The notes below the pieces were generated by a model, which was given only the letters and a program-made list of their open reading frames with translations, was not told the DNA's origin and made no database searches. From Elymus sibiricus (lineage: Eukaryota > Streptophyta > Magnoliopsida > Poales > Poaceae), in the NCBI GenBank assembly GCA_039707655.1, contig CM077664.1, positions 24,354,781-24,418,780 on the forward strand: a DNA stretch of 64,000 nt. Reading direction: 5' to 3'. This document shows, one piece after another, positions 1 to 10,536 of the stretch. The translations under genes and the position numbers were made by a program. Each line of letters begins with the position of its first letter. Position 1 is the first letter of the stretch.

Positions 1-1357
1 CCAGGAAGGATGTATTTCTGATGGAGTGTGCTACTTTTCTTCCAGAGTTTGACAAGGTAATACATAATCACTCTCGTCTCCTGAACTTGTGCTTTTCCCA
101 TGGTGCATGCTACTTCCATTGATTGTTGTCAACTTTTGTGTCCTGAACTTCCTCCTTAATCTGTGTACAAGTGCATAGTCTTTCATTCCTAGTGAGTGAC
201 AACCTCGGCTTGGTTTAGACTTTATATCCGTAGAGATAGCAAGAATGTAAGACAAAAAGTTTGTTCCCAAGTTAGGGAAGCATATACAAGTCAAAACTAT
301 GAATATAAACAAAAAATTATCTTCTCCCATAATAAGTTATGATAAAAAGTCGTGATATGTGATTGGAAGCTGCTGAAAGAAAAGGCCCTTGGCAATTAAT
401 GGATCAATAATCTCTGGACAAAGTTTTGTGTGGGGAAAAAAATTGGCTGGAAGGAGGATTGCAGGCTGCACAGTGCATGCACATCCAGTAATCTGTTGGC
501 TTCAGGATGTGAACAGAATGCAGAGCAGAGGAGGCAGCAGAGCACAGGCAGCAGCAGAACACGCTCTCTCTCTCACTCTCTCTCAATTATTGAGAGCTCT
601 CACTCTCACTCGCACTCCCACTCTATTATTGAAGTGCCAGCCACCACCTGTCCTCATCCTGGTTCCTTGTTTCTTTCCCCTCCTCATCCTGGGTCGATCC
701 AGACACCGCCCGCCGCCGGTGCCCCTAGCGGCCGGTGGCTGCCGTCTCCAACCCCAACTCCTCGCCGCCGCCGGAGGAGAAGAAGCAGAGCACAAGCAGC
801 TGGCAGATCGATGCAGCGAATCGAGGAAGACGACGATGCCGATGGTTAGCCTAATTCTAATCCATTCTTTTACTCCCCTAAGGATTGCAACCTGATGTTT
901 TCCACTGTACTGCATACTAGTATACAGGATCGATGCTAAGGACATGTGAGTCAAGCTTTGCAGCTAGAAATAGGGGATTTTATAATAGCACATAAGAGGT
1001 CCTCGGAGAGTGTTCTTGAATCCTGCAGGATTGGATGTTTCATTTCAGTCGCTTTTAGTCAAAGGTCTATCTTGAGATATGCCATTTTGTTTTCTTGGAA
1101 AAAGTTGTGATATATTCCAGATTGAGTTGGGGAGAAAATGGTGAAAATATGCTGTAGGTTCATGTGCTTGTGACTGTTTTGTTTGACTCCACACAGATGA
1201 AACCTGAATGCTAGTACTATAACTGTCTTCTCTCATAAGCTAAGAAAAAAAAAGGGGGTCAAATTTCCATTTTGCTATGCAACGTCCAGGTCAGGATATA
1301 TCATTTTGGAGTCATGATATGTGATTGGAAGCTGCTGAAAGAAATGGTCCAACCAGC
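1..1357. other. 5' flank of the NLR gene with a TC-rich leader-like segment
   Basis: No convincing coding gene is seen here. A CT-rich stretch around 559-626, followed by GC-rich sequence to about 845, looks like a plant 5' UTR exon; a GT (ATG|GTTAGC) at about 843 could be its donor site. A segment of about 40 bases at 345-385 (TGTGATTGGAAGCTGCTGAA) is repeated at 1309-1349, so part of the leader region was duplicated. The exon call is inference from composition and position upstream of the NLR. Confidence 0.3.
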
Positions 1358-1873
1358 TTAATTACTTGGCCTCTGCTTGTGTCGAGTGCAAATCGAACCA
1401 GGCGCGTCGTCCCGGAAGGCTCTACTGCACAGGTTGGTTCTCCCCTTCTTCCAGGTGGTGTGTGTGCTTGTCTTGTGGTGAGGGTGAGAGAGCAGAGAGG
1501 GTGAGTTGAGATTTGGCTGAGACTGCTGCTTGATGCCGCTGCAGAGTGGGAGAGATAGATGCTGCAGTGATGCTCTACTTGTTTTGTTAGTGATGTTATT
1601 GTCCCTGATGTTCTTGTTTCTACTGATTTTACAGGTTCTCATCACAGCCAAATGAGCCATCGACCTATGTGGAGAGAGACAGAGAGATTTGATGGTTATA
1701 TGGAATCAATAGAATAAAATGTAGGTGTGTGAGATCTGCTGATTGGGTTGGACTGCACACGAAGTAAGGCGGGTGTTGGTACTCGAATGAGAATTTGGTG
1801 AGTGAGATTTGGACACTTGGTTGGAGTTGCACTCAACAACCATCATCTGAGAAATAAGAAAACCTCAACAACC
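1358..1873 (+). promoter_or_regulatory. NLR 5' UTR with a probable UTR intron (copy 1)
   Basis: This leads directly to the NLR start codon at 1874. A good acceptor (TGATTTTACAG, ending at 1634) suggests that an intron in the 5' UTR ends there and that 1635-1873 is the last leader exon. The part from about 1448 onward recurs, with few differences, at 4434-4859 in front of the second CC copy, so both CC ORFs own the same leader and acceptor. Any promoter would lie further upstream and was not identified. Confidence 0.4.
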
Positions 1874-2401
1874 ATGGCGGAGGCTGTTGTCGGGCAGCTG
1901 GTGATGACGCTCGGCATGGCATTGGCAAAAGAGGCAGCAACCTATGGTGGGGCACTGCTGTGCAAGGAAGCCGCCGCCCACAGGGGCCTCTTCGGCAAGA
2001 TACGTCAGTCCAAGGCAGAGCTCGAGAGCATGCAGGCCTACCTGCAGGATGCGGAGCGGTTCAAGGACACCGACAGGACCATCGCCATCTTCATTGACGA
2101 GATCAGGCGCCTCGCCTTCCAGATTGAAGACGTCGTTGACGAGTTCACCTACAAGCTGGAGGAATGCAAGCACGGAGGGTTCGCTGGCAAGATGAAGAAG
2201 AGGCTCAAGCATATCAAAACCTGGCGGCGTTTGGCAGCCAAGCTCCCAGAAATCAAAGCCCAGCTGCAGGATGCCAACCGGAGGAAGAGAGATTATGCCG
2301 TCACCGGCAGATCCGCTCTTGCTGCCATTTCGACAAATCAAGGTCAAGCTTTGCACTTCACCAGGGATGAGGACCTTGTGGGTGACGAGGGCATGTACTA
2401 G
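1874..2401 (+). CDS. CC-domain ORF, copy 1 (truncated NLR N-terminus)
   Basis: The ORF is 175 aa, starting MAEAVVGQLV. It is the coiled-coil (Rx_N-like) domain of an RPM1-type NLR: an amphipathic helix pattern, an EDVID-type motif written EDVVDEF, then a basic region and the linker that normally leads into the NB-ARC (RDEDLVG). The last NLR codon lies at the TSD, and the final residues DEGMY and the TAG stop come from the LTR that starts at 2383. In other CNLs the CC domain mediates self-association and signalling; whether this fragment is expressed is unknown. The ATG at 1874 is preferred over upstream starts because the N-terminus MAEAVV is typical of the family. It differs from copy 2 at several residues. 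Confidence 0.8.
   Translation: MAEAVVGQLVMTLGMALAKEAATYGGALLCKEAAAHRGLFGKIRQSKAELESMQAYLQDAERFKDTDRTIAIFIDEIRRLAFQIEDVVDEFTYKLEECKHGGFAGKMKKRLKHIKTWRRLAAKLPEIKAQLQDANRRKRDYAVTGRSALAAISTNQGQALHFTRDEDLVGDEGMY
2378..2382. repeat. Target-site duplication of the gypsy LTR insertion
   Basis: GTGGG at 2378-2382 directly precedes LTR 1. The same GTGGG occurs at 5364-5368 before LTR 2 and at 5942-5946 after LTR 2. Removing the insert restores the NLR reading frame across the site, which is what a 5-bp LTR-retrotransposon TSD predicts. Confidence 0.85.
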
Positions 2402-2957
2402 GGATAGGGTAACATGCCTAACCTACGGACCCTACCCTAGGACTCCTCACGTCTCATACTGGGCCCCAGGGCCAGATCAACAACCCAGAGTTCTGCAAAC
2501 TGACATTCACTCGGAGTTCGACGAACCACTCGGAAGGCAAGAGTTCACTCGACCAGCTCGTTTCACTCGGAGCACCCGAAAGTCACTCGACCAGAGAAGA
2601 CCAGGAGACTCCGGGAGCGCAACGGTCGGGACGCACGTTCGCCTGTATTAATTGTAATCAATGCGCCCGTTACCTGGCGCCCTTAAACCCCCTCTTAACC
2701 CCTGGTAATGGCAGCATTCATGGGAGGGCTGGCGGCGACTATATAAGCCACCCCCCACCTCCATTCCATGGGTTCGCAATCCATTTGTAACTCATACACT
2801 CAAGCAATCAAGCTCTAGAGCACCGAGACGTAGGGCTATTACCTCCACCGCTGAGGGGCCTGAACTCGTAAATCCGAGTGTAACACCTGCACCGTAGCTA
2901 GGCTCTGCCCTCTCATCCGTACCCCTACACACTACTGTCAGACTTGCACCCACGACA
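2383..2957 (+). mobile_element. Gypsy-type LTR, copy 1 (575 bp)
   Basis: The LTR begins TGACGAGGGC and ends CACGACA, so it has TG...CA termini. A TATA box (TATATAA) lies at about 2740-2746 and is followed by an internal region that starts TTGGCGCCCACCGTGGGGC, a primer-binding-site-like sequence common in grass gypsy elements. By hand count it differs from LTR 2 (5369-5941) at about 12 substitutions and two 1-nt indels, roughly 2%. A related LTR in the opposite orientation is seen at 55953-56358. Confidence 0.9.
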
Positions 2958-4437
2958 GTTGGCGCCCACCGTGGGGCAGGCGTCTAGCGACTTCTGGCGT
3001 AGTTGCATTTTTCCGATCATCACCATGGTTTCCGGTGGCGGACTGACTCTGGGCGGCGAGATCCGTTTCGGCGTCCTCAGCTTCATCGCCGACGATTCGG
3101 CGTGGCTCCAGGAAGCCCCGCTGGATGTCGAGGCGTTGCCCGTCCGCGGCGTGGCGCACTTCCGCGCGAGTACCTTCGGCGTCCTTCTTCGGCAACCGTC
3201 GACTCCTTATCAGTCGACGTCTTCACTCTCCACCAGCCGTCGTCGCAAGCGCTTCGAGCGCTCTCGGCTTCAACGGTGGATCAAGCACGCGGCGGCCCTT
3301 CAGACTGCGGCCCCGCAGATCGCGGCAATCGAGCCCGATGAACCTGTCTTCGATCTGTTCGCCTCCGTATATGAGCACTCGAAAAGCTTGTCCGAGTGCG
3401 AGAGCAGCGATCCCGCTGCAGAGGTGCTGATGGCCGATTCCCCGCCCAGTCGTCCTGGGTACGGCCGTGGCGGCACGGAGAACGGTGACCCGTCGCGCCC
3501 TGATCTTGGCAGCGGCAGGGACCGACACGACGAAGAGTACGTCCCCCGACCTCTCACTCGGCAGCAGAGGGAGGAACAGCAGCGCATGACTGAGCAGGCC
3601 CTCCAGACGCCCATCGTTGGGACGACCCCCGAGGCTCAGGCTTTGGAGGCCGTGCGCCAGGCCAACTTGGCTGAGTGCAATCGTTTGGAAGCGCTCCAGA
3701 AGTCACTCGACGATCGCGCCCGCAGGCAGCATCAGCCCAGTTCCAGTCGGCGGCAGCGGCAGTTGTTCTCGAATGATCAGCAGCAGAGCTTCCAGGTATT
3801 CCGTACTCCCGTCCAGAATCTGGCGGCGGCCACTCAGATAGCGGATTCCATTGAGCCATCCCGATCCGAGGCGGGGGAGGGTCTTCGGCAGATCCGGGCC
3901 CTGCTCAAGGCACTTGAGGAGCAAAATTCGGCAGTATCCCAGTCGCGCAACCGGATTCACAGCAGATCCGTAAGGGCTGACACCGTTCAGTCGGCCCACA
4001 GCCCAGTGTCCCCAAGGAGAAACAGACACTCGCCTCCACGGAGAAACGACCAAGACCGCCACCGAGACCAGTACTCGGGGCAGGGTCGTAGTCGGAATAC
4101 GCCTCCGCGGCGTCAGGATGATCGTCGCCGCCTGCAGTCGCCCCCTCCGCGGGATGGCTCGTACGCGCCTCGGCCGTAAAACGCCAGGCGTCCTTACGGC
4201 AACGATCGGAGGGCCAGCCCTCCCCGTCATGGTGATGGTTATCGCCAGAGGGAGCCAGTCGACTACCGCGACCCGCAGTTCAACGCGAGATCCGTTCTTG
4301 CTCAGAACCTGGTCGACAGAGGCAGAGCTCTGAGAGAGAACTTGGACAGAGATCGTTCGAGTGGAAGTGGAGCCTTCATCTCCGGGCCCGAGTGTTTCAG
4401 CAGGGCCATCCGGGCCGCTGAGATCCCGCCTAACTTC
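2958..4437 (+). pseudogene. Gypsy internal region with a broken gag ORF
   Basis: This is the primer-binding-site region followed by a gag reading frame from the ATG at 3025 (MVSGGG). The predicted protein is rich in Arg, Gln, Ser and Pro in its middle, as many grass gypsy gags are, and the frame continues past a TAA at 4177-4179 to sequence reading GPECFSRAIRAAEIPPNF, a typical gag core motif. The in-frame stop marks it as defective. The element ends abruptly at 4437 within gag: pol, the polypurine tract and the rest are missing, and the NLR leader copy begins instead. Gag would normally form the virus-like particle of the retrotransposon. Confidence 0.85.
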
Positions 4438-5368
4438 CAGGTGGTGTGTGTGCTTGTCTTGTGGTGAGGGTGAGAGAGCAGAGAGGGTGAGTTGAGATTT
4501 GGCTGAGACTGCTGCTTGATGCCGCTGCAGAGTGGGAGAGATAGATGCTGCAGTGATGCTCTACTTGTTTTGTTAGTGATGTTATTGTCCCTGATGTTCT
4601 TGTTTCTACTGATTTTACAGGTTCTCATCACAGCCAAATGAGCCATCGACCTATGTGGAGAGAGACAGAGAGATTTGATAGTTATATGGAATCAATAGAA
4701 TAAAATGTAGGTGTGTGAGATCTGCTGTTTGGGTTGGACTGCACACGAAGTAAGGCGGGTGTTGGTACTCGAATGAGAATTTGGTGAGTGAGATTTGGAC
4801 ACTTGGTTGGAGTTGCACTCAACAACCATCATCTGAGAAATAAGAAAACCTCAACAACCATGGCGGAGGCTGTTGTCGGGCAGCTGGTGATGACGCTCGG
4901 CATGCCATTGGCAAAAGAGGCAGCAACCTATGGTGGGGCAGTGCTGTGCAAGGAAGCCGCCGCCCACAGGGGCCTCTTTGGCAAGATACGTCAGTCCAAG
5001 GCAGAGCTCGAGAGCATGCAGGCCTACCTGCAGGATGCGGAGCGTTTCAAGGACACCGACAGGACCATCGCCATCTTCATCGACGAGATCAGGCGCCTCG
5101 CCTTCCAGATTGAAGACGTCATCGACGAGTTCACCTACAAGCTGGAGGACTGCAAGCACGGAGGGTTCGCTGGCAAGATGAAGAAGAGGCTCAAGCATAT
5201 CAAGACCTGGCGGCGTTTGGCAGCCAAGCTCCAAGAAATCCAAGCCCAGCTGCAGGATGCCAACCGGAGGAAGAGAGATTATGCCGTCACCGGCAGATCC
5301 GCTCTTGCTGCCAGATCGACAAATCAAGGTCAAGCTTTGCACTTCACCAGGGATGAGGACCTTGTGGG
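4438..5368 (+). repeat. Duplicated NLR leader and CC region (copy 2)
   Basis: It repeats 1452-2382 almost base for base. I count about 15 differences in 931 bases (1.6%), similar to the divergence of the two LTRs. The junction with gag shares the bases CTTCCAGG with the leader sequence at 1446-1453, so microhomology is the likely join. The duplication must post-date the LTR insertion, because both copies continue into the LTR at the same base. Confidence 0.9.
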
Positions 5369-5387
5369 TGACGAGGGCATGTACTAG
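4860..5387 (+). CDS. CC-domain ORF, copy 2 (truncated NLR N-terminus)
   Basis: A 175-aa ORF with the same layout as copy 1: an Rx_N-like coiled-coil domain, an EDVID motif that is canonical here (EDVIDEF), a basic linker, and the LTR-supplied ending DEGMY plus stop. It lies 573 bp (one LTR) upstream of the NB-ARC, so this copy is the one closest to the original gene order. Differences from copy 1 include a Pro for Ala near residue 16, Val for Leu in GAVLCKEA, EEC to EDC, and Arg for Ile near the C-terminus. Function as a CC-only protein is possible but unproven. Confidence 0.8.
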   Translation: MAEAVVGQLVMTLGMPLAKEAATYGGAVLCKEAAAHRGLFGKIRQSKAELESMQAYLQDAERFKDTDRTIAIFIDEIRRLAFQIEDVIDEFTYKLEDCKHGGFAGKMKKRLKHIKTWRRLAAKLQEIQAQLQDANRRKRDYAVTGRSALAARSTNQGQALHFTRDEDLVGDEGMY

Positions 5388-5941
5388 GGATAGGGTAACA
5401 GGCCTAACCTACGGACCCTACCCTAGGACTCCTCACGTCTCATACTGGGCTCCAGGGCCAGATCAACAACCCAGAGTTCTGCAAACTGACATTCACTCGG
5501 AGTTCAACGAACCACTCGGAAAGAAAGAGTTCACTCGACCAGCTCGTTTCACTCGGAGCACCCGAAAGTCACTCGACCAGAGAAGACCAGGAGACTCCGG
5601 GAGCGCAACGGTCGGGACGCACGTTCGCCTGTATTAATTGTAATCAATGCGCCTGTTACCTGGCGCCCTTAAACCCCCTCTTAACCCCTGGTAATGGCGG
5701 CATTCATGGGAGGGCTGGCGGCGACTATATAAGCCACCCCCACCTCCATTCCAAGGGTTCGCAATCCATTTTAACTCATACACTCAAGCAATCAAGCTCT
5801 AGAGCACCGAGACGTAGGGCTATTACCTCCACCGTTGAGGGGCCTGAACTCGTAAATCCGAGTGTAACACCTGCGCCGTAGCTAGGCTCTGCCGTCTCTT
5901 CCGTACCCCTACACACTACTGTCAGACTTGCACCCACGACA
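5369..5941 (+). mobile_element. Gypsy-type LTR, copy 2 (573 bp), acting as a solo LTR next to NB-ARC
   Basis: Same family and boundaries as LTR 1 (TGACGAGGGC...CACGACA), with GTGGG on each side. Its TATA box lies at about 5726-5732, about 215 bp upstream of the NB-ARC coding sequence and in the same direction, so it could in principle promote transcription of the remaining NLR part. There is no internal region between this LTR and the NB-ARC, so this copy is a solo LTR in context. Confidence 0.9.
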
Positions 5942-6501
5942 GTGGGGATTCAAGAGAACAAGGAGATGTTGATACGGAGGCTGACCGGCTGTGGTGATGG
6001 TCTGGAGCAGAGCAACAACAAAGTCACCATGGTGTGGGGGATGCCTGGTGTAGGTAAAACCACTCTGGTTGCTCATGTGTATGGCACCGTGAAAGAGAAT
6101 TTCGACGCTGCGGCATGGGTAACTGTGTCGGAAAGTTACAATATTGAGGATTTGCTGAAGAAGATTGCCGGCCAGTTCGGTATTGTAGTATACATCGCCA
6201 ACGTTGAGATGAGAGGTCTAGCAGAGTCCATCCACGACTACCTTCAAGGTAAAAAGTATATCTTGGTCCTGGATGATGTTTGGGCTGAGCGCTTCTGGTT
6301 AGATATAAGGAATTTCTTCCAAACATCTAATTGTGCTGGCCGATTTGTTATCACATCAAGAAAGCAGGCAGTGTTGACAACTAGGGAGTCTGCACCTGCA
6401 ATTCACTTGGAACCGCTACAAGAGCATCACTCCTGGCTGCTATTTTGCAAAGGAGCCTTTGGGGATGCTGATGACAAAGAGTGTCCGTTGGAGTTGCAGG
6501 A
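5942..6501 (+). pseudogene. NLR-1 NB-ARC domain, N-terminal part
   Basis: This is the nucleotide-binding half of the NB-ARC switch of the immune receptor. The P-loop GMPGVGKTT is at about 6038-6064, RNBS-A reads FDAAAWVTVSES, the kinase-2 motif is YILVLDDVW, RNBS-B is GRFVITSRK, and an RNBS-C-like stretch (HHSWLLFCKGAFG) follows. All residues expected for ATP binding in kinase 1 and 2 are present. The frame stops being NLR at the LINE insertion point (E-L-Q codons at 6491-6499), after which poly-T adds a short false tail and stop. An in-frame ATG downstream of LTR 2 lies at about 5966. Confidence 0.9.
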
Positions 6502-6823
6502 TTTTTTTTTGAACCGGGCTTAACCCCTTTCCATTGCAAATGAACGGAAATACAGAACAGATCCAGAAACATTGTCAGGAGGAGAGAAAGAGGAAAAGCG
6601 AGTTCAGGCACTACCAGGAAACCCGCCACATTCACCCGCCGTCGAAACGAATGCTACGGGGCGAAAACCTAGATAGCACCAATAGTTCTAGGATCACAAC
6701 ATTATTACATCTCCAACCAGACCGAGCACAATAGCATCAAAAGCGCAAGAAGAGCTACGGAACCCCTGCAGTATCACCATAAACCAAATCTCCCGTCCCT
6801 CCAATCAAGATGAAGTGTGGCCG

Positions 6824-9800
6824 TCATCCTCCTGTGATCGGACATCTAGCAGCCTCGCACATCTTCATCAGCTGCATCGTACTTGCCCTGACCAGTTCAG
6901 CACCTGTGCGCAGCTCTCCTGCATCATCTCCTTGTTGCAGCCCTGTCCAATACAAAAGAAACGAGCACATAGAAAAGACGATTTCAAAAGGTGTCTTAAT
7001 CTGTTTTTTCTCAAAGGTGGCACGGTTCCGAGCTAGCCAGATGGCCCAGCAAGCAGCCGCAAGGCCCATCGTGTAGAACTTCTCTCTACCAGGGAGAAAA
7101 GTGTAGCACCAAGTAAAATATTGCCAGTAATTGTTCGGACATCTATCGGTGCCCAGGACTACCCCAATGGATCGCCAAACAACCTTGGCCACCGGACAAG
7201 TAAAGAATAAGTGTTGTGAAGTCTCTATTTCACTTCAAAAGGAACAACAAGGATTTCCTTGCCATCTCATTTTTCTCATCACCTGCCTAGTGAGGACAGC
7301 ATCCTTCGACATCTGCCACAGGAATATCTTGATCTTGAGAGGTAACTTAGCTCTCCAGATCCATCTATAGTGGCATCCACTAAGCGGTTTTTCAAGCCAC
7401 TTATATACTGACTTGGTAGAGAATTTACCATTCTGGTTCAGACCCCATGAGATCCAGTCAGTCTCCCCAGATCGGGGCAGATTACCAATGGTGTTGTGCA
7501 TCTCTCCCCATTGCCCAAGTAGTTCAGGTGTCAGCCTTCTCCTAAAGAAGGTGTTCACCTCAGCAGTACGAATTTTTTCTACAGTGCAGTCTGGAATGTT
7601 GCAAATCTCAAACAGTTGCGGGTATTGCTCCTGGAATGGGGGCAGCCCATTAATGGAGTCTTTCCATACCCTAGCAATGTTCCCAGATTCAATATTAACT
7701 TTCCTACCAGCCATATAAACTTCTTTAACTTTTAACAAGGCTTTCCAACAAGGTGAGTCTGAGAACCTGGGCCCAACCTCGGCTACTGTTTTGTTCCTAA
7801 GATATCAAGCACGAACAATATCTTGCCACATCCCATTTTGGGTTTCTAGTTTCCACCACCACTTAACCATAAGACTAATATTTTGTTTCCGAAGGTCTTT
7901 AATCCCCAGGCCTCCTTTTTCTTTAGATCTACAAATTCTACCCCATTTGACAGGGTGATATCTTCTTTTTTTTAGTACACCCTTGCCAGAAAAACCTCCT
8001 TCTATGTTTATCTAGCTTTTCAATGAACGTTTTATTCATAAGCCACATAGACATGTGATAAAGAGAGATTTGAGTGAGGACTAAATCTAGCAGAGTATGC
8101 CTGCCTCCCATGGAAGTAGCATTACCTATCCAAGCCTCAAACCTCTTAAGATACTTGACTATGATGAATTCCCAATCAGAGTTTCTAAGGGTGGAATAAC
8201 TAACAGGCATTCCAAGATATTTGATAGGGAAGCTGCCAATGTCACAATTAAACAGATCAGCATAGTCTTTTACCACACTATCATCTCCACCCACAGTTAA
8301 GATTTCACTTTTCTGGAAGTTTACCTTCAAACCAGACATCATCTCGAACATATAAAGCAGTAACTTCAGGTTAACTGCCTTATCTATATCATGTTCCAAA
8401 CATATAATGGTGTCGTTTGCATACTGCAAAACAGCGACCCCATTAGGAATTAGATCCGAGGCCAGACCAACCAGAAGTTTGTTTTTCTGGGCATTCTTAA
8501 TCATTTTGGCAAGGCACTCGGCGGCCAAGTTAAACAGGAAAGGAGAATGAGGATCCCCCTGACGTACCCCTTTAGCACTTTGGAAGTACGGACCAACACA
8601 ATTATTAAGTTTGATGCTCACCATGCCATTATGCAAGATTTGCTTAATCCACCCACACCAGGTTTCATTAAAGCCTCGCAACTTATGACACTCGAGGAGG
8701 AAGTCCCAATTGACCTTATCGTAAGCTTTCTCAAAGTCGAGTTTCAGTACAATCCTCACCCTCTTCTTCACATGTGTGTAGTTAAGAATCTCGTGGAGAG
8801 AGAGAACTCCATCCATAATGTTCCTCCCTCTCACAAAGGCATTTTGCGTAGAACTAATTAACTTATCAGCATACACCGCTACACGACGATCTAGGACTTT
8901 TGTAATGAGCTTATACGGGCATCTAAGGAGGCAAATTGGTCTGAATTGCTGGATTTTATCAGCATCAGACATTTTTGGTAAAAGCGTGATAACACCGTAA
9001 TTAAGGCGTTGCACATCCAGCTCCCCACGATGAAAATGATTAAACAGGGACATAATATCACCTTTAACAATCTCCCAGCACGCTTGATAAAACTCCACAG
9101 GGATATTATCCGGCCCCGGCGCTCTATTGGATGCCATGGCAAACAATGCCTCCTTAACCTCTGTCTCCGTGAATTCACGGCACAGATCAATGTTATCAGC
9201 CTCATTAAGTTTTTCCTCTTCCGACCACGCGTCAGGATCAAGGTGGAACTGGTTACCAGGTGCGGGACCAAATAGCTCCTTGTAGTATTCAGTAGCATGA
9301 GCTATCAAGTTATCAGTACCCACCACCTCAACCTCTCCAACTCTAAGGGAATGAATAGTATTTTTCCGCTTGCGTCCATTGGCAATCTTATGAAAATAGT
9401 CAGTGTTCAGATCACCTTTAAGCAGCCATCGTTCATGCGATTGCTGAAGCCAAAAGATTTCTTCATTGACCAATAGTTCATGTAATTCAAAACAAACATC
9501 TATTTTTCTACTATATAGTTCTGGTGACAGCGGACCTTCCTCCTCCAACTCCTCTAACATAGATAATTCAGTTCTGAGATCTTCCTTTCTCTTCTTATCG
9601 TGACCAAACTTGTCAGATCCCCACCCTTTAAAATAAGTTTTAATCCTTTTCAATTTAATATTCAGGATGTCTATAGGGTCTGTGGAAGCAACCTTCCGTG
9701 ACCAAATCTTACTAATAATCGGCAGGAAGCGATCGTCTTTGATCCATGATAGATCAAAGCGGAACTCTCGAGGTTTGGGTGCCTCGCGCCCCTCTTCACC

Positions 9801-10536
9801 CGATGACAGCAACAGGGGATTATGGTCAGAAATTTCCCGCACCAACTTTCTAACCGAAACAAGTGGGAACATGTCCTCCCAGCTCTCCGACATCAGGATG
9901 CGATCAAGCTTTTCTAGCGTGGGATGTGCCTGGTTATTGGTCCAGGTGTATTTTGCCCCCACTAGTGTGGATCTCTCTAAGAGCCAAGGTGTTAATAATG
10001 GAATTAAAAATGTCAGTCGACCTGTGGCTCGACATTTTTTTGTTCTTTTCTCCAGGGTGTCTGAGGATATTGAAATCTCCCCCAACAATGTAAGGGATAT
10101 TCATGCTACTGCACATGGCAGCAAGCTCAAGCAGGAACTCTTCTTTAGATTCTTCATGAGCGGCACCATAAACCACTAGCAACCCCCAATTAGTTTTTTT
10201 CTTTTTGTCAAACACCATAACTTGCAGGATATATTTGCCTTTAGTACAGGAAATTATATCTAGGGTGTCATGTCTCACCCCACACAGGATGCCTCCTGAT
10301 TTCCCCTCAGATGGAATTCAGTTCCATTTGAATAAATCAAAGGGATCTATCCTCCTCAAACATTTGGGAGTAAAGTCCTTTTTCATGGTTTCTTGTAACC
10401 CCAGGAAGTCTAATGAATGGTCACTAATCATATCAGAGAGGCAGGTGGCCATTCTTTTCTTGCCTGCCCCTTTGCAATTCCAGATGAGGCCTCTCATCTG
10501 GAACATTTCTTGTGAAAATGAGATGTAGTAACCCAA
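6824..10536 (-). pseudogene. LINE ORF2: endonuclease, reverse transcriptase, zf-RVT (broken)
   Basis: In order on the minus strand: an AP-like endonuclease (MRGLIWNCKGAG near the start, then IVGGDFN and SDHNPLL motifs), a reverse transcriptase (FRPICLLRCPYKLITKVL, LDFEKAYDKV, GVRQGDPHSPFLF) and a C-terminal zf-RVT segment (WRAKLPLKIKIFLWQ). Together these would nick the target and copy the LINE RNA at the site. Lesions: an in-frame TGA near 10320 (W-N-stop), a frameshift near 9935-10088, one or more breaks at 7738-7938, and a TGA in the zinc-binding region near 7235. The catalytic YADD box reads YAND at about 8408-8420. The enzyme is therefore inactive. Confidence 0.9.

Noticed and set aside
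430..849. 139-codon ORF in the NLR leader region
   Set aside because: Driven by CT repeats and GC-rich leader sequence; no domain and several overlapping frames of similar length.
1865..2356. 163-codon minus-strand frames opposite both CC domains (also 4851-5342)
   Set aside because: Mirror frames of the CC-coding strand caused by codon composition; the sense strand has clear CC-NLR motifs.
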